Counted from the first letter of the stretch, positions 1-5,564 are shown. The stretch: 5,564 bases of DNA from Candidatus Methanophagales archaeon (GCA_030617585.1 JAUWVD010000090.1:1-5564); one strand, 5' to 3'. The notes: generated from the sequence alone by a model not told the origin. Translations and numbers: made by a program.

Positions 1-11
1 GCTGTATCATT

Positions 12-1163
12 ATGACCGTAATAGCAGATAGGGTGAGCCAAATAGAAGGCTCCGGGATAAGGAAGTTCTTTGACATCGCACAGCGTATGGAAGGCGTGAT
101 TTCATTAGGTGTCGGAGAGCCGGATTTCGTAACGCCCTGGACTATCAGGGAAGCATGTATATTCTCTTTGGAGAAAGGTTATACGTCCTATACATCTAAT
201 TGGGGTCTTTTAGAATTACGAGAGGCAATTTCTGATAAGATTTATGAAGAAAGTGGTGTGCATTATGATCCCGAAGGCGGAATACTTATAACGACAGGAG
301 TAAGCGAAGCTTTTGATCTCGCACTTCGTGCTATCATCAACCCTGGTGATGAGGTTATTCTCCATGAGCCATGTTATGTAAGTTACAAGCCCTGCACGGT
401 GTTTGCTGGTGGGACTCCAGTATGCGTAGCTACGGGAGTTGAAGATAAATTCGAGCTGAGAGCGGAAGAAGTAGCGGAAAAAATAACTGATAAAACAAAG
501 GTGATTATATTGAGCTATCCTAATAATCCTACTGGAGCAGCGCTGAGCAAAAAAGACTTGGAAGAGATAGCAGATGTCGCGACTGAGCACGATTTGATTG
601 TTATCTCTGATGAGATCTATGATAAGTTGACATACGAAGGAGAACATACCTGCTTCTCCTCGCTTAATGGTATGGAAGAGCGGACAATACTGCTGAATGG
701 TTTCTCCAAGGCGTATGCAATGACAGGGTGGCGAATAGGCTATGCTGCTGGGAACAAGGCGATAATAGAAGCGATGATGAAGATCCATCAGTATATAATG
801 CTCTGTGCTCCGATTACAGCACAAATGGCGGCAATAGAAGCGCTGCGGTGCGATGATGAGACGGATAGGATGGTAAACGAATACAACAGGAGGCGGAGAT
901 TGATGGTGGCAGGGCTGAGGGAGCTAGGGTTGAGCTGTTTTGAGCCAAAAGGTGCCTTTTATACCTTCCCGTCCATTGAAGATACAGGACTCACCTCGGA
1001 AGAATTTGCAGAGCGGCTACTCATGGAGGAGAAGGTGGTGGTAATACCCGGAAGCGTATTTGGCGATTGCGGTGAGGGATACATAAGATGCTCTTATGCG
1101 GTATCGCAGTATGAACTAAAAGAGGCTTTGGAGAGGATGGGGCGATTCTTGGATAGGCTGTAA
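12..1163 (+). CDS. Class I/II PLP-dependent aminotransferase (aspartate/alanine aminotransferase-like)
   Basis: This is a 383-residue fold-type I aminotransferase that moves an amino group between an amino acid and a 2-oxoacid using pyridoxal phosphate in the cytoplasm. Visible motifs are LGVGEPDF near residues 32-39, the NNPTG loop with Asn172, SDEIYDKL with the cofactor-ring Asp200, the Schiff-base lysine K233 in FSKAYAMTGWRIGY, and Arg359 in GYIRCSYA, which fits the substrate-carboxylate arginine. The length is normal for the family and the protein looks complete. The ATG at 12 gives a typical N-terminus (RVSQIEGSGIRKFFDIA), but only 11 bases lie upstream, with no stop and no clear ribosome binding site, so a longer start cannot be excluded. 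It lies 34 bases before porG and is probably co-transcribed. That suggests a role in making or consuming a 2-oxoacid such as pyruvate from alanine. Substrate preference cannot be read from the sequence; aspartate, alanine or aromatic amino acids are all possible. Confidence 0.93.
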   Translation: MTVIADRVSQIEGSGIRKFFDIAQRMEGVISLGVGEPDFVTPWTIREACIFSLEKGYTSYTSNWGLLELREAISDKIYEESGVHYDPEGGILITTGVSEAFDLALRAIINPGDEVILHEPCYVSYKPCTVFAGGTPVCVATGVEDKFELRAEEVAEKITDKTKVIILSYPNNPTGAALSKKDLEEIADVATEHDLIVISDEIYDKLTYEGEHTCFSSLNGMEERTILLNGFSKAYAMTGWRIGYAAGNKAIIEAMMKIHQYIMLCAPITAQMAAIEALRCDDETDRMVNEYNRRRRLMVAGLRELGLSCFEPKGAFYTFPSIEDTGLTSEEFAERLLMEEKVVVIPGSVFGDCGEGYIRCSYAVSQYELKEALERMGRFLDRL

Positions 1164-1183
1164 TTTTTCATAAATGAATGAAA

Positions 1184-1192
1184 GGGGGTTGA
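1184..1192 (+). promoter_or_regulatory. Ribosome binding site of porG
   Basis: GGGGGTTGA lies 5 bases before the ATG at 1198. It resembles the archaeal GGAGGTGA consensus complementary to the 16S rRNA 3' end and supports this start. The 34-base gap after the aminotransferase stop shows no convincing TATA box, in keeping with co-transcription. Confidence 0.7.
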
Positions 1193-1197
1193 AATAA

Positions 1198-1743
1198 ATG
1201 ATAGAAATATGTATCTATGGTAGGGGCGGGCAAGGAGCAGTAACATTAGCGGAATTAGTCGCACATGCGGCCATTTCAGAAGGTAAACATGCGCAATCAA
1301 TGCCTTCTTTTGGGCCGGAGCGAAGAGGGGCACCAGTTCTTGCGTTCTTGCGCGTGAGTGACGCGGAACGGATAAAAATTAGGGCGGAGGTTACAGAACC
1401 CGATGTGTTGATCGTGCTCGATCCGGGTTTGCTTCAAGTTGGCGATGTCGTTTCGAGGTTGAAAAAGGACGGGACTGCGGTGATCAATACAATGAAATCG
1501 CATGACGAAATGAAATCAGAACTCAGCGTGAATAAGTTGGCGACCGTGGATGCAATGAGCATCGCAAGAGCGGTTCTGGGCTTGCCTATCGTTAACACCA
1601 CTATGTTGGGAGCGATGATAAAGGCAACGGGAATAGTTAAGTTGGAGTCATTAGAGGCACCGCTGGAAGAGCGTTTTGGTAAAGTTGCTACGAAGAATAT
1701 CGAAGCGATGAAGGAAGCGTATGCGGGGGCGGTAGTGAGCTAA
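1198..1743 (+). CDS. porG: Pyruvate:ferredoxin oxidoreductase (pyruvate synthase), gamma subunit
   Basis: This is the 181-residue gamma subunit of a four-subunit 2-oxoacid:ferredoxin oxidoreductase, which in this enzyme class forms the domain that helps hold coenzyme A. The glycine-rich GRGGQGAVT at residues 8-16 and FGPERRGAPV at 38-47 are hallmarks of the POR/KOR gamma family. PDVLIVLDPGLL (near 69-80) and the NTTMLGAM segment (about 133-140) are also typical. The length is the usual 175-185 residues. The ATG at 1198 has a good ribosome binding site and starts directly on the first beta strand (MIEICIYGRGGQG). The gene is followed 62 bases later by porD, in the common archaeal order porG-porD-porA-porB. 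Gamma subunits can be shared between pyruvate and branched-chain 2-oxoacid enzymes in some archaea, so its substrate assignment rests on the neighbouring porA and porB. Confidence 0.95.
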   Translation: MIEICIYGRGGQGAVTLAELVAHAAISEGKHAQSMPSFGPERRGAPVLAFLRVSDAERIKIRAEVTEPDVLIVLDPGLLQVGDVVSRLKKDGTAVINTMKSHDEMKSELSVNKLATVDAMSIARAVLGLPIVNTTMLGAMIKATGIVKLESLEAPLEERFGKVATKNIEAMKEAYAGAVVS

Positions 1744-1793
1744 GCAAATCTTGAAATTTAATAAAGTATATGTGCATTTATTATTATTGAAAA

Positions 1794-1800
1794 GAGGTAA
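1794..1800 (+). promoter_or_regulatory. Ribosome binding site of porD
   Basis: GAGGTAA lies 5 bases before the ATG at 1806 and supports that start. The rest of the 62-base gap between porG and porD is AT-rich. AAAGTATATG near 1763-1772 is TATA-like but weak, and I do not call it a promoter. Confidence 0.6.
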
Positions 1801-1805
1801 GCAAG

Positions 1806-2096
1806 ATGGGAGGAGAAGGATTAGGCTGGAAAGATTTAGAAATCGGCTTTGTAGTTACAGAGCCGGGAAATGCATCGTCTTATAAAACCGGTGATTGGCG
1901 ATCGGAGAGACCGATTCGCGAGAACGAAAGGTGTATAAAATGTGGGCTATGCTATATCTACTGTCCGGAAGCGTGCATCCATGAAGATGAAGAAGGCTAT
2001 TTCGAAGCCGATCTGTATTATTGTAAGGGCTGTGGAATCTGTGCACATGAGTGCCCAAGAAGCGTAATAAGCATGGTCGAAGAGAAAGAGGAATAG
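1806..2096 (+). CDS. porD: Pyruvate:ferredoxin oxidoreductase, delta subunit (2[4Fe-4S] ferredoxin-like)
   Basis: This 96-residue electron-transfer subunit carries electrons from the catalytic beta subunit to external ferredoxin. It has two complete C-x2-C-x2-C-x3-C-P motifs: Cys43, 46, 49 and 53, and Cys73, 76, 79 and 83. These predict two [4Fe-4S] clusters. The N-terminal part (LGWKDLEIGFVVTEPGNASS followed by YKTGDWRSERP, residues 6-36) is the signature that separates PorD-type delta subunits from free ferredoxins. Length is normal. The ATG at 1806 follows a GAGGTAA site and matches the usual N-terminus. The gene ends in TAG at 2094-2096. The frame beyond that runs only 21 codons through the promoter-like gap, to a second TAG at 2158-2160, and looks non-coding, so this UAG is taken as a true stop. 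Confidence 0.96.
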   Translation: MGGEGLGWKDLEIGFVVTEPGNASSYKTGDWRSERPIRENERCIKCGLCYIYCPEACIHEDEEGYFEADLYYCKGCGICAHECPRSVISMVEEKEE

Positions 2097-2109
2097 AATA
2101 CGAAAGTTA

Positions 2110-2121
2110 TTTTATATAAAC
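2110..2121 (+). promoter_or_regulatory. Likely archaeal TATA-box promoter upstream of porA
   Basis: TTTTATATAAAC in the porD-porA gap closely matches the archaeal TATA-box consensus, and CGAAA at 2101-2105 resembles a TFB-recognition (BRE) element slightly upstream. Transcription would begin about 25 bases downstream, near 2140, leaving a leader of roughly 40 bases before the porA ATG at 2183. This would allow porA, porB and the FrhB-like gene to be expressed separately from porG and porD. The assignment is from sequence pattern only. Confidence 0.55.
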
Positions 2122-2182
2122 CGTATATTGTTTCTTTGGTAAAGCTTTTAAAACTTTTTTAGAGAAAGGGTTTTTAGAGAAG

Positions 2183-3382
2183 ATGACAAAAGGAAAGATA
2201 GTGGGTTTAGAAGGTTCATTTGCCGTTGCCGAAGCGGTTCGAATGGCAAACGCCGATGTCATTGCAGCATATCCAATCACACCACAGACGCATATTGTAG
2301 AACGCTTATCGGAGATGGTCGCAGACGGCGATCTGGATGCAGACTTTATATGTGTAGAATCAGAGCATTCAGCAATGAGTGCATGCGTAGGTGCCTCTGC
2401 AGCGGGGGCGCGTGTTTTTACATGTTCCGCGGGTCAGGGCCTGGAGCTAATGCACGAGGTGTTGTATATACCCTCTTCGATGAGGTTGCCTGTGGTCGCA
2501 GTGGCGGCGAACAGAGCATTGTCGGCTCCGCTTTCCGTTTGGTGCGACCATTCGGATGTGATGGCACTTCGCGACATAAGCTGGATCCAGATGTTTGCCG
2601 AGAACAATCAGCAAGCATTCGATCTTACAACATGCGCATACAGGATAGCCGAGGATAAAGACGTTCTGTTCCCAACGATGGTGCACATAGATGGATTTTA
2701 TCTTTCTCATGTAATTGAGGACATGGTTCTGCCGGAAGAAGAAGAAGTAGCGGGTTTTATTCCTGATTACGAGCACCCTTTCGTGTTAGATCCGGACAAG
2801 CCAGTGAGCATGGGCTGTTATGGCCCGCCGTTCATATATCCGGAGACGAAAAAGGCGCAGGATGTGGCTTTTGACAATACAAGACCTAAAATACAAGAGA
2901 TCTGGGACGAATTTGGCGAGATCTTCGGACGGCATTACTCGCCTGTGGAGAGCTATAAGATGGACGGTGCGAGAATTGCGCTCTTGACAATGGGTAGCTG
3001 TAGTGAGACTGCAATGCTCGCAGTGGATGAACTGAGAGAAGCAGGCATAGATGTTGGTCTTATACGGTTGCGTTTGTGGCGACCGTTCCCATTTAAAGAG
3101 CTTCGCGAAGCAGTAAAGCAGCTAGATCTGTTGGTAGTCTTAGACCGTGCAATATCCTTTGGAATGGGTGGTCCTGTTTGCTCGGAGTTAAAATCGGCAT
3201 TGTATAACAAACGAGAAGACCTGAAGATAGTGGGATTCATTGCTGGTCTCGGCGGCAGGGACATACAGATTTCGGAATTTAAGTATATGGTAACGCAAGC
3301 ACAGGAAAAGGTGAAGGCAATAGAGCGGGGCGAGGAAGTTGAAACAGAGATTATCGGTGTAAGGGAAGGAGGGGGTAGATAG
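2183..3382 (+). CDS. porA: Pyruvate:ferredoxin oxidoreductase (pyruvate synthase), alpha subunit
   Basis: This 399-residue catalytic subunit pairs with PorB to bind thiamine diphosphate and the 2-oxoacid, giving acetyl-CoA, CO2 and reduced ferredoxin or the reverse. The N-terminal pyrimidine-binding domain spans about residues 8-235 and contains AYPITPQT (29-36, with Thr33), VESEHSA with the expected TPP-activating Glu61, CSAGQGLELMHE (81-92) and NRALSAPLSVW, where Arg111 fits the substrate-carboxylate arginine of PFOR. DHSDVMALRDISWIQ follows at 122-136. Domain II runs from about 260 to 365 and ends with the conserved GFIAGLGGRDI. The length is normal for archaeal PorA. Pyruvate is favoured by overall resemblance to PorA; a VorA-type 2-oxoisovalerate enzyme is the main alternative. 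The ribosome binding site before ATG 2183 is weak (only AGAGA nearby). The gene ends in TAG, 2 bases before porB, and its final codons carry the porB ribosome binding site. Confidence 0.95.
   Translation: MTKGKIVGLEGSFAVAEAVRMANADVIAAYPITPQTHIVERLSEMVADGDLDADFICVESEHSAMSACVGASAAGARVFTCSAGQGLELMHEVLYIPSSMRLPVVAVAANRALSAPLSVWCDHSDVMALRDISWIQMFAENNQQAFDLTTCAYRIAEDKDVLFPTMVHIDGFYLSHVIEDMVLPEEEEVAGFIPDYEHPFVLDPDKPVSMGCYGPPFIYPETKKAQDVAFDNTRPKIQEIWDEFGEIFGRHYSPVESYKMDGARIALLTMGSCSETAMLAVDELREAGIDVGLIRLRLWRPFPFKELREAVKQLDLLVVLDRAISFGMGGPVCSELKSALYNKREDLKIVGFIAGLGGRDIQISEFKYMVTQAQEKVKAIERGEEVETEIIGVREGGGR
3368..3376 (+). promoter_or_regulatory. Ribosome binding site of porB inside the end of porA
   Basis: GGAGGGGGT lies 8 bases before the porB ATG at 3385 and is encoded within the last codons of porA (the Glu-Gly-Gly-Gly-Arg tail). 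With a 2-base intergenic gap, this indicates coupled translation of the alpha and beta subunits, which are needed in equal amounts. Confidence 0.75.
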
Positions 3383-3384
3383 AG

Positions 3385-4317
3385 ATGGAGAAAGAAGAGG
3401 ATTTGTTTGTGCCGAGGCAGGTTACAACAGAAGAGAACTTCGCTCCCGGGCACCGTGCCTGTATAGGGTGTGGAGAGGCACTTGCGGTTAGATATGTCTG
3501 TAAAGCCCTGGGTAAAAATGTGATAATCGTTACCGCAACGGGCTGCATAGAGATTTTCTCATCGTTATTGCCACAAACGTCATGGCAAATGGCATGGATA
3601 CATACGCTATTTGAAAATGTAGCAGCAGTGATGTCAGGTATAGAATCAGCATATAAAGTGCGGGTGCGAAAAGGAAAGATACCAGATAAGAACGTTAAAT
3701 TTGTCGGGTTCGGAGGTGACGGCGCCACTACGGATATAGGCATACAGGCATTGTCCGGTGCAATGGAACGCGGGCATGATTTCTTATATGTTTGTTATGA
3801 CAATGAAGCTTATATGAATACGGGCATACAGAGGTCTTCCTCTACACCTTACGGTGCATGGACGACTACTGCGCCCGTAGGTAAGAAGAGCAGCATAGGG
3901 CAGGTGACATGGAAGAAGAACATGCCTGAAATCGCAGTTGCACATAATATCCCATATGTTGCGACTGCATCTCCTTCATATCCACTTGATTTGATGGCTA
4001 AAGTGAAGCGGGGAGCGGAAATGGACGGGCCGGCGTATATACACATATTGTCTGTCTGCCCTACTGGCTGGCGGTCTCCGACAGATATAACGATAGAGTT
4101 GGGTCGTCTGGCAGTGGAGACGGGTGTATTTCCACTTTATGAAGTGATTGACGGCGAGTACAACTTAAGCGTTGATTTACCGGACTTGAAACCCGTAACA
4201 GAGTATCTAAAAAAGCAAGGGCGGTTCAAGCATCTTAACGATGATACTATCGCAACGATACAGACGAGGGTGGAAGAAGATTACGTGAAACTGAGGGAAA
4301 AGGCGGGGGTGAAGTGA
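3385..4317 (+). CDS. porB: Pyruvate:ferredoxin oxidoreductase (pyruvate synthase), beta subunit (TPP-binding)
   Basis: This 310-residue subunit binds thiamine diphosphate and a [4Fe-4S] cluster next to the active site. GHRACIGCGEAL at 22-33 provides Cys26 and Cys29, ATGCIE provides Cys54, and SVCPTGW provides Cys225; these match the four expected cluster ligands. The TPP and Mg2+ motif starts at GDG (111-113) and ends at YDNEAYMNTGIQ (138-149), where Asp139-Asn140 and Asn145-Thr146 lie. SSSTPYGAWTTTAPVGK follows at 151-167. These are typical of PorB and differ from the shorter cysteine signature of 2-oxoglutarate (KorB) enzymes. Length is normal and there is no sign of damage. The gene follows porA by 2 bases with a strong ribosome binding site, and its TGA stop (4315-4317) adjoins the start of the FrhB-like gene, so all three are probably made from one message. 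Confidence 0.96.
   Translation: MEKEEDLFVPRQVTTEENFAPGHRACIGCGEALAVRYVCKALGKNVIIVTATGCIEIFSSLLPQTSWQMAWIHTLFENVAAVMSGIESAYKVRVRKGKIPDKNVKFVGFGGDGATTDIGIQALSGAMERGHDFLYVCYDNEAYMNTGIQRSSSTPYGAWTTTAPVGKKSSIGQVTWKKNMPEIAVAHNIPYVATASPSYPLDLMAKVKRGAEMDGPAYIHILSVCPTGWRSPTDITIELGRLAVETGVFPLYEVIDGEYNLSVDLPDLKPVTEYLKKQGRFKHLNDDTIATIQTRVEEDYVKLREKAGVK
4305..4312 (+). promoter_or_regulatory. Ribosome binding site of the FrhB-like gene inside the end of porB
   Basis: GGGGGTGA is close to the archaeal consensus GGAGGTGA. It lies 10 bases before the ATG at 4323 but only 1 base before the GTG at 4314, which overlaps the porB stop. This spacing favours ATG 4323 over GTG 4314 as the true start, although the longer form is an open frame. 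Confidence 0.55.
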
Positions 4318-4322
4318 ATAAG

Positions 4323-5285
4323 ATGGTAGAAGAAACAGCCGGATTGGCAATGGAAGAGCGGAAATATGTGCGGTTACCGACCTTTTTAGAACGCGGGTTT
4401 TCCGATTTGAACCGCGAAGTCGTGTCTAAGCGGATTTGCTGTCTTTGTGGCACATGCGCAGCGTTTTGCGATAAGATAAAAATAGGAGACAGTAAAAGCG
4501 AGGAAGCACCTGAGTTTAGTGAGGACTATGACACTGTATGTGGGCTCTGCTATACTCTATGTCCCAGGACTTCCTTGCCTCTGCCCGAGCTAGAGCGTAG
4601 GATATTTGGCGCGGTACAGGAGGATGTACTTGGTGTTTATCGCAACTGTTATGCAGTCAAGTCAAAAAAGAGTGATATAACAGGACAGGATGGCGGTACG
4701 GTTAGCGCTCTGCTTGCATATGCACTAGAAGAGGGTGTGTTAGATTGCGCTGCGATTACCGCTGCGGATGATCAATGGCGCCCGAAAACGAAAGTTGCAA
4801 CGAATGGCGCAGATTTGAAGGCTGGTGCCGGCACGAAATATACACTTTACCCAAGCGTAATAGGAGTTAGAGACGCAATAGAAGAAGGTCATACTGCGAT
4901 AGGGTTTGTGGGGCTGCCATGCCAAATCCAGGGTTTAAGAAAAGTCCAAATGTCTGAGCAGCCTTATGACGTGGGCATAGATAAGCTGAAATTGGTGATC
5001 GGATTGTTCTGTATGGAGAATTTCAGGGAGGAGTTGCTGGATTACATCGCGGAGAAATATACCAAGTTGGAAAATGTGAGCAAGTGCGACATAAAGGGTA
5101 AGGATTTCTCGGTCTATGCGAAGGAGAAACATAGTATCCCGTTAGTGGATATTAAAGATTATGTGGGCGATGGCTGCTCGATTTGTATGGATTTTACTGC
5201 GGAACTCGCGGACATTTCCGTGGGCTCGGTAGGCTCGGAAGAGGGCTGGTCAACGGTTTTTGTTCGCTCGGAGAAAGGTGAATAG
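4323..5285 (+). CDS. FrhB/FpoF/FdhB-family F420-reducing flavin and iron-sulfur subunit, reading frame interrupted by TAG
   Basis: This belongs to the coenzyme F420 hydrogenase/dehydrogenase beta-subunit family, whose members use FAD and [4Fe-4S] clusters to exchange electrons with F420. Residues are numbered from the GTG at 4314. The N-terminal ferredoxin-like part has C42-x2-C45-x2-C48-x3-C52 and then C76-x2-C79-x3-C83-P, where Asp73 sits at the position of the missing first cysteine. GQDGGTVSALLAYALEEG at 124-141 and GFVGLPCQIQGLRKVQ at 197-212 (Cys203) are strong family signatures, followed by LFCMENF (Cys233) and DGCSICMDFTAELADISVG (Cys288, Cys291). The frame stops at TAG 5283-5285 after RSEKGE, giving about 320 residues. 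The same frame continues for 40 family-like codons to TGA 5406-5408. The gene directly follows porB with coupled translation, suggesting a partner of Por that links pyruvate oxidation or synthesis to F420. A free ferredoxin:F420 oxidoreductase role is equally possible. The partner and direction are inferred. Confidence 0.88.
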   Translation: MVEETAGLAMEERKYVRLPTFLERGFSDLNREVVSKRICCLCGTCAAFCDKIKIGDSKSEEAPEFSEDYDTVCGLCYTLCPRTSLPLPELERRIFGAVQEDVLGVYRNCYAVKSKKSDITGQDGGTVSALLAYALEEGVLDCAAITAADDQWRPKTKVATNGADLKAGAGTKYTLYPSVIGVRDAIEEGHTAIGFVGLPCQIQGLRKVQMSEQPYDVGIDKLKLVIGLFCMENFREELLDYIAEKYTKLENVSKCDIKGKDFSVYAKEKHSIPLVDIKDYVGDGCSICMDFTAELADISVGSVGSEEGWSTVFVRSEKGE

Positions 5286-5408
5286 CTAGTTAAAGGGGCT
5301 CGGGCTAAGGGCTACATTGAGGTGAAGGCGATAGATGATAAGGGGTTTGGGTTGATACGGCGATTGGCTGAGCGGAAGAAGGCGAGTGGTATGGATAGGA
5401 GCGAGTGA
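5283..5408 (+). other. In-frame UAG and 40-codon C-terminal continuation of the FrhB-like protein
   Basis: After the TAG at 5283-5285 the frame stays open, with no start codon near its beginning, and ends at TGA 5406-5408. The translation begins LVKGARAKGYIEVKAIDD, then KGFGLIRRLAERKK. This fits the usual C-terminal pattern of FrhB/FpoF relatives after the SVGSxxGWSTVxVRxEKGE segment: a short helix, a GYIEVK strand and a basic helix ending in a Lys-rich tail. With the UAG translated, the protein would be 364 residues counted from GTG 4314. Either the UAG is decoded (pyrrolysine or readthrough), or a one-base change from a sense codon such as GAG, AAG or CAG has removed the tail, or the base is wrong. 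Confidence 0.75.
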
Positions 5409-5420
5409 AAATCAATTAGT

Positions 5421-5491
5421 GACACAGATTATAAAGATCAACACTGTCAAACTTAAATTTAGAAAGTCCGTGTAAATCCGTGTCCTAAATT
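5421..5491 (+). repeat. Short inverted and direct repeat cluster in the 3' intergenic region
   Basis: GACACAGATT (5421-5430) and AATCCGTGTC (5475-5484) form an inverted repeat with 9 of 10 pairs and a 44-base loop. TCCGTGT occurs twice with a 10-base period (5467-5473 and 5477-5483). AATTTAG (5456-5462) and CTAAATT (5485-5491) form a perfect 7-base inverted repeat that encloses the direct repeats. From memory, strings of the type CACAGATTAACACAGATT / AATCCGTGTC recur between genes in many environmental bacteria and archaea, so this may be one copy of a dispersed repeat. The hairpin could also act as an mRNA 3' end, but no clear oligo-T tail follows. Confidence 0.5.
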
Positions 5492-5515
5492 AAATTTATA
5501 GTTAGAAGTTATACG

Positions 5516-5523
5516 GTATATAC
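5516..5523 (+). promoter_or_regulatory. Possible TATA box for a gene beyond the window
   Basis: GGTATATAC is a TATA-like element in an AT-rich context and would place transcription start near 5545. Its gene would lie beyond the window end, so strand and role are uncertain. Confidence 0.3.
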
Positions 5524-5564
5524 AATAAAAAAGAAAAGGGAATTGTTTAATCACAGCATCATTC

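Larger units (their letters stand above)
5409..5564. other. AT-rich intergenic region with no gene seen
   Basis: This final 156-base stretch has no open frame with coding character and no tRNA-like fold that I can recognise. Apart from the repeat cluster at 5421-5491 and the TATA-like element near 5516-5523, it shows only A-rich and T-rich sequence. Confidence 0.6.

Noticed and set aside
216..824. Minus-strand open frame of about 200 codons within the aminotransferase gene
   Set aside because: It lies opposite a gene with clear motifs, its translation is rich in Cys, Tyr and His with no recognisable domain, and it is best explained as an antisense shadow. The other minus-strand frames across the window look the same.
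2094..2160. Possible UAG readthrough of porD into the porD-porA gap
   Set aside because: The extension is only 21 codons, runs through the TATA-like promoter region, has no ferredoxin-like character, and meets another TAG at 2158-2160. PorD is already full length.
2141..2160. AAAGCTTTTAAAACTTTTTT as a transcription terminator after porD
   Set aside because: The oligo-T run could act as an archaeal terminator, but it lies downstream of a stronger TATA box in what would be the porA leader, where termination would block the next unit. It is not called without transcript data.
3380..3465. Possible UAG readthrough of porA
   Set aside because: The extension would run out of frame over the well-conserved porB start and looks like a shadow of porB. 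PorA is already full length, so this TAG acts as a stop.
2183..4317. Assignment as 2-oxoglutarate or indolepyruvate oxidoreductase
   Set aside because: The PorB cysteine pattern (C26, C29, C54, C225), the YDNEAYMNTG motif, the separate gamma and delta genes and the PorA domain layout fit the pyruvate type. A 2-oxoisovalerate type is less easily excluded.
4314..4322. GTG start at 4314 for the FrhB-like gene
   Set aside because: It lies only 1 base after the GGGGGTGA site, too close for normal initiation, while ATG 4323 is 10 bases away. The difference is three residues and does not change the function.

Overview
The window looks archaeal and anaerobic. It carries a tight plus-strand cluster for a four-subunit 2-oxoacid:ferredoxin oxidoreductase of the pyruvate type. 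It also has a coenzyme F420-type (FrhB/FpoF-like) flavoprotein, an archaeal TATA box (TTTATATAAA) between two genes, and GGAGG/GGGGG-type ribosome binding sites. An F420-linked subunit next to split Por subunits points to a methanogen, an anaerobic methane- or alkane-oxidising archaeon, or an Archaeoglobus-like lineage. The sequence alone does not fix the taxon.

Layout, all on the plus strand: a class I/II aminotransferase (12-1163); porG, the gamma subunit (1198-1743); porD, the two-cluster ferredoxin delta subunit (1806-2096); an 86-base AT-rich gap with a likely promoter; porA, the alpha subunit (2183-3382); porB, the TPP-binding beta subunit (3385-4317); and an FrhB/FpoF-like flavin and iron-sulfur protein (about 4323-5285). 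porA and porB are 2 bases apart. The FrhB-like gene starts at or just after the porB stop codon. The last 156 bases (5409-5564) are AT-rich and contain no gene. They hold a short inverted and direct repeat cluster and a possible TATA box for a gene beyond the window.

Working together, the Por subunits would interconvert pyruvate plus CoA with acetyl-CoA plus CO2, passing electrons to ferredoxin through the PorB and PorD clusters. The aminotransferase could link amino acids such as alanine or aspartate to 2-oxoacids. The FrhB-like protein sits at the end of the por genes, where some methanogens carry the extra ferredoxin-like genes porE and porF. It may exchange electrons between Por or ferredoxin and F420.

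The most notable point is that the FrhB-like reading frame meets an in-frame TAG at 5283-5285 and then continues for 40 codons with sequence that looks like the normal C-terminus of the family, ending at TGA 5406-5408. This could be pyrrolysine or another UAG readthrough, a recent nonsense mutation, or a sequencing error. porD and porA in the same cluster end in TAG that appears to be a true stop.
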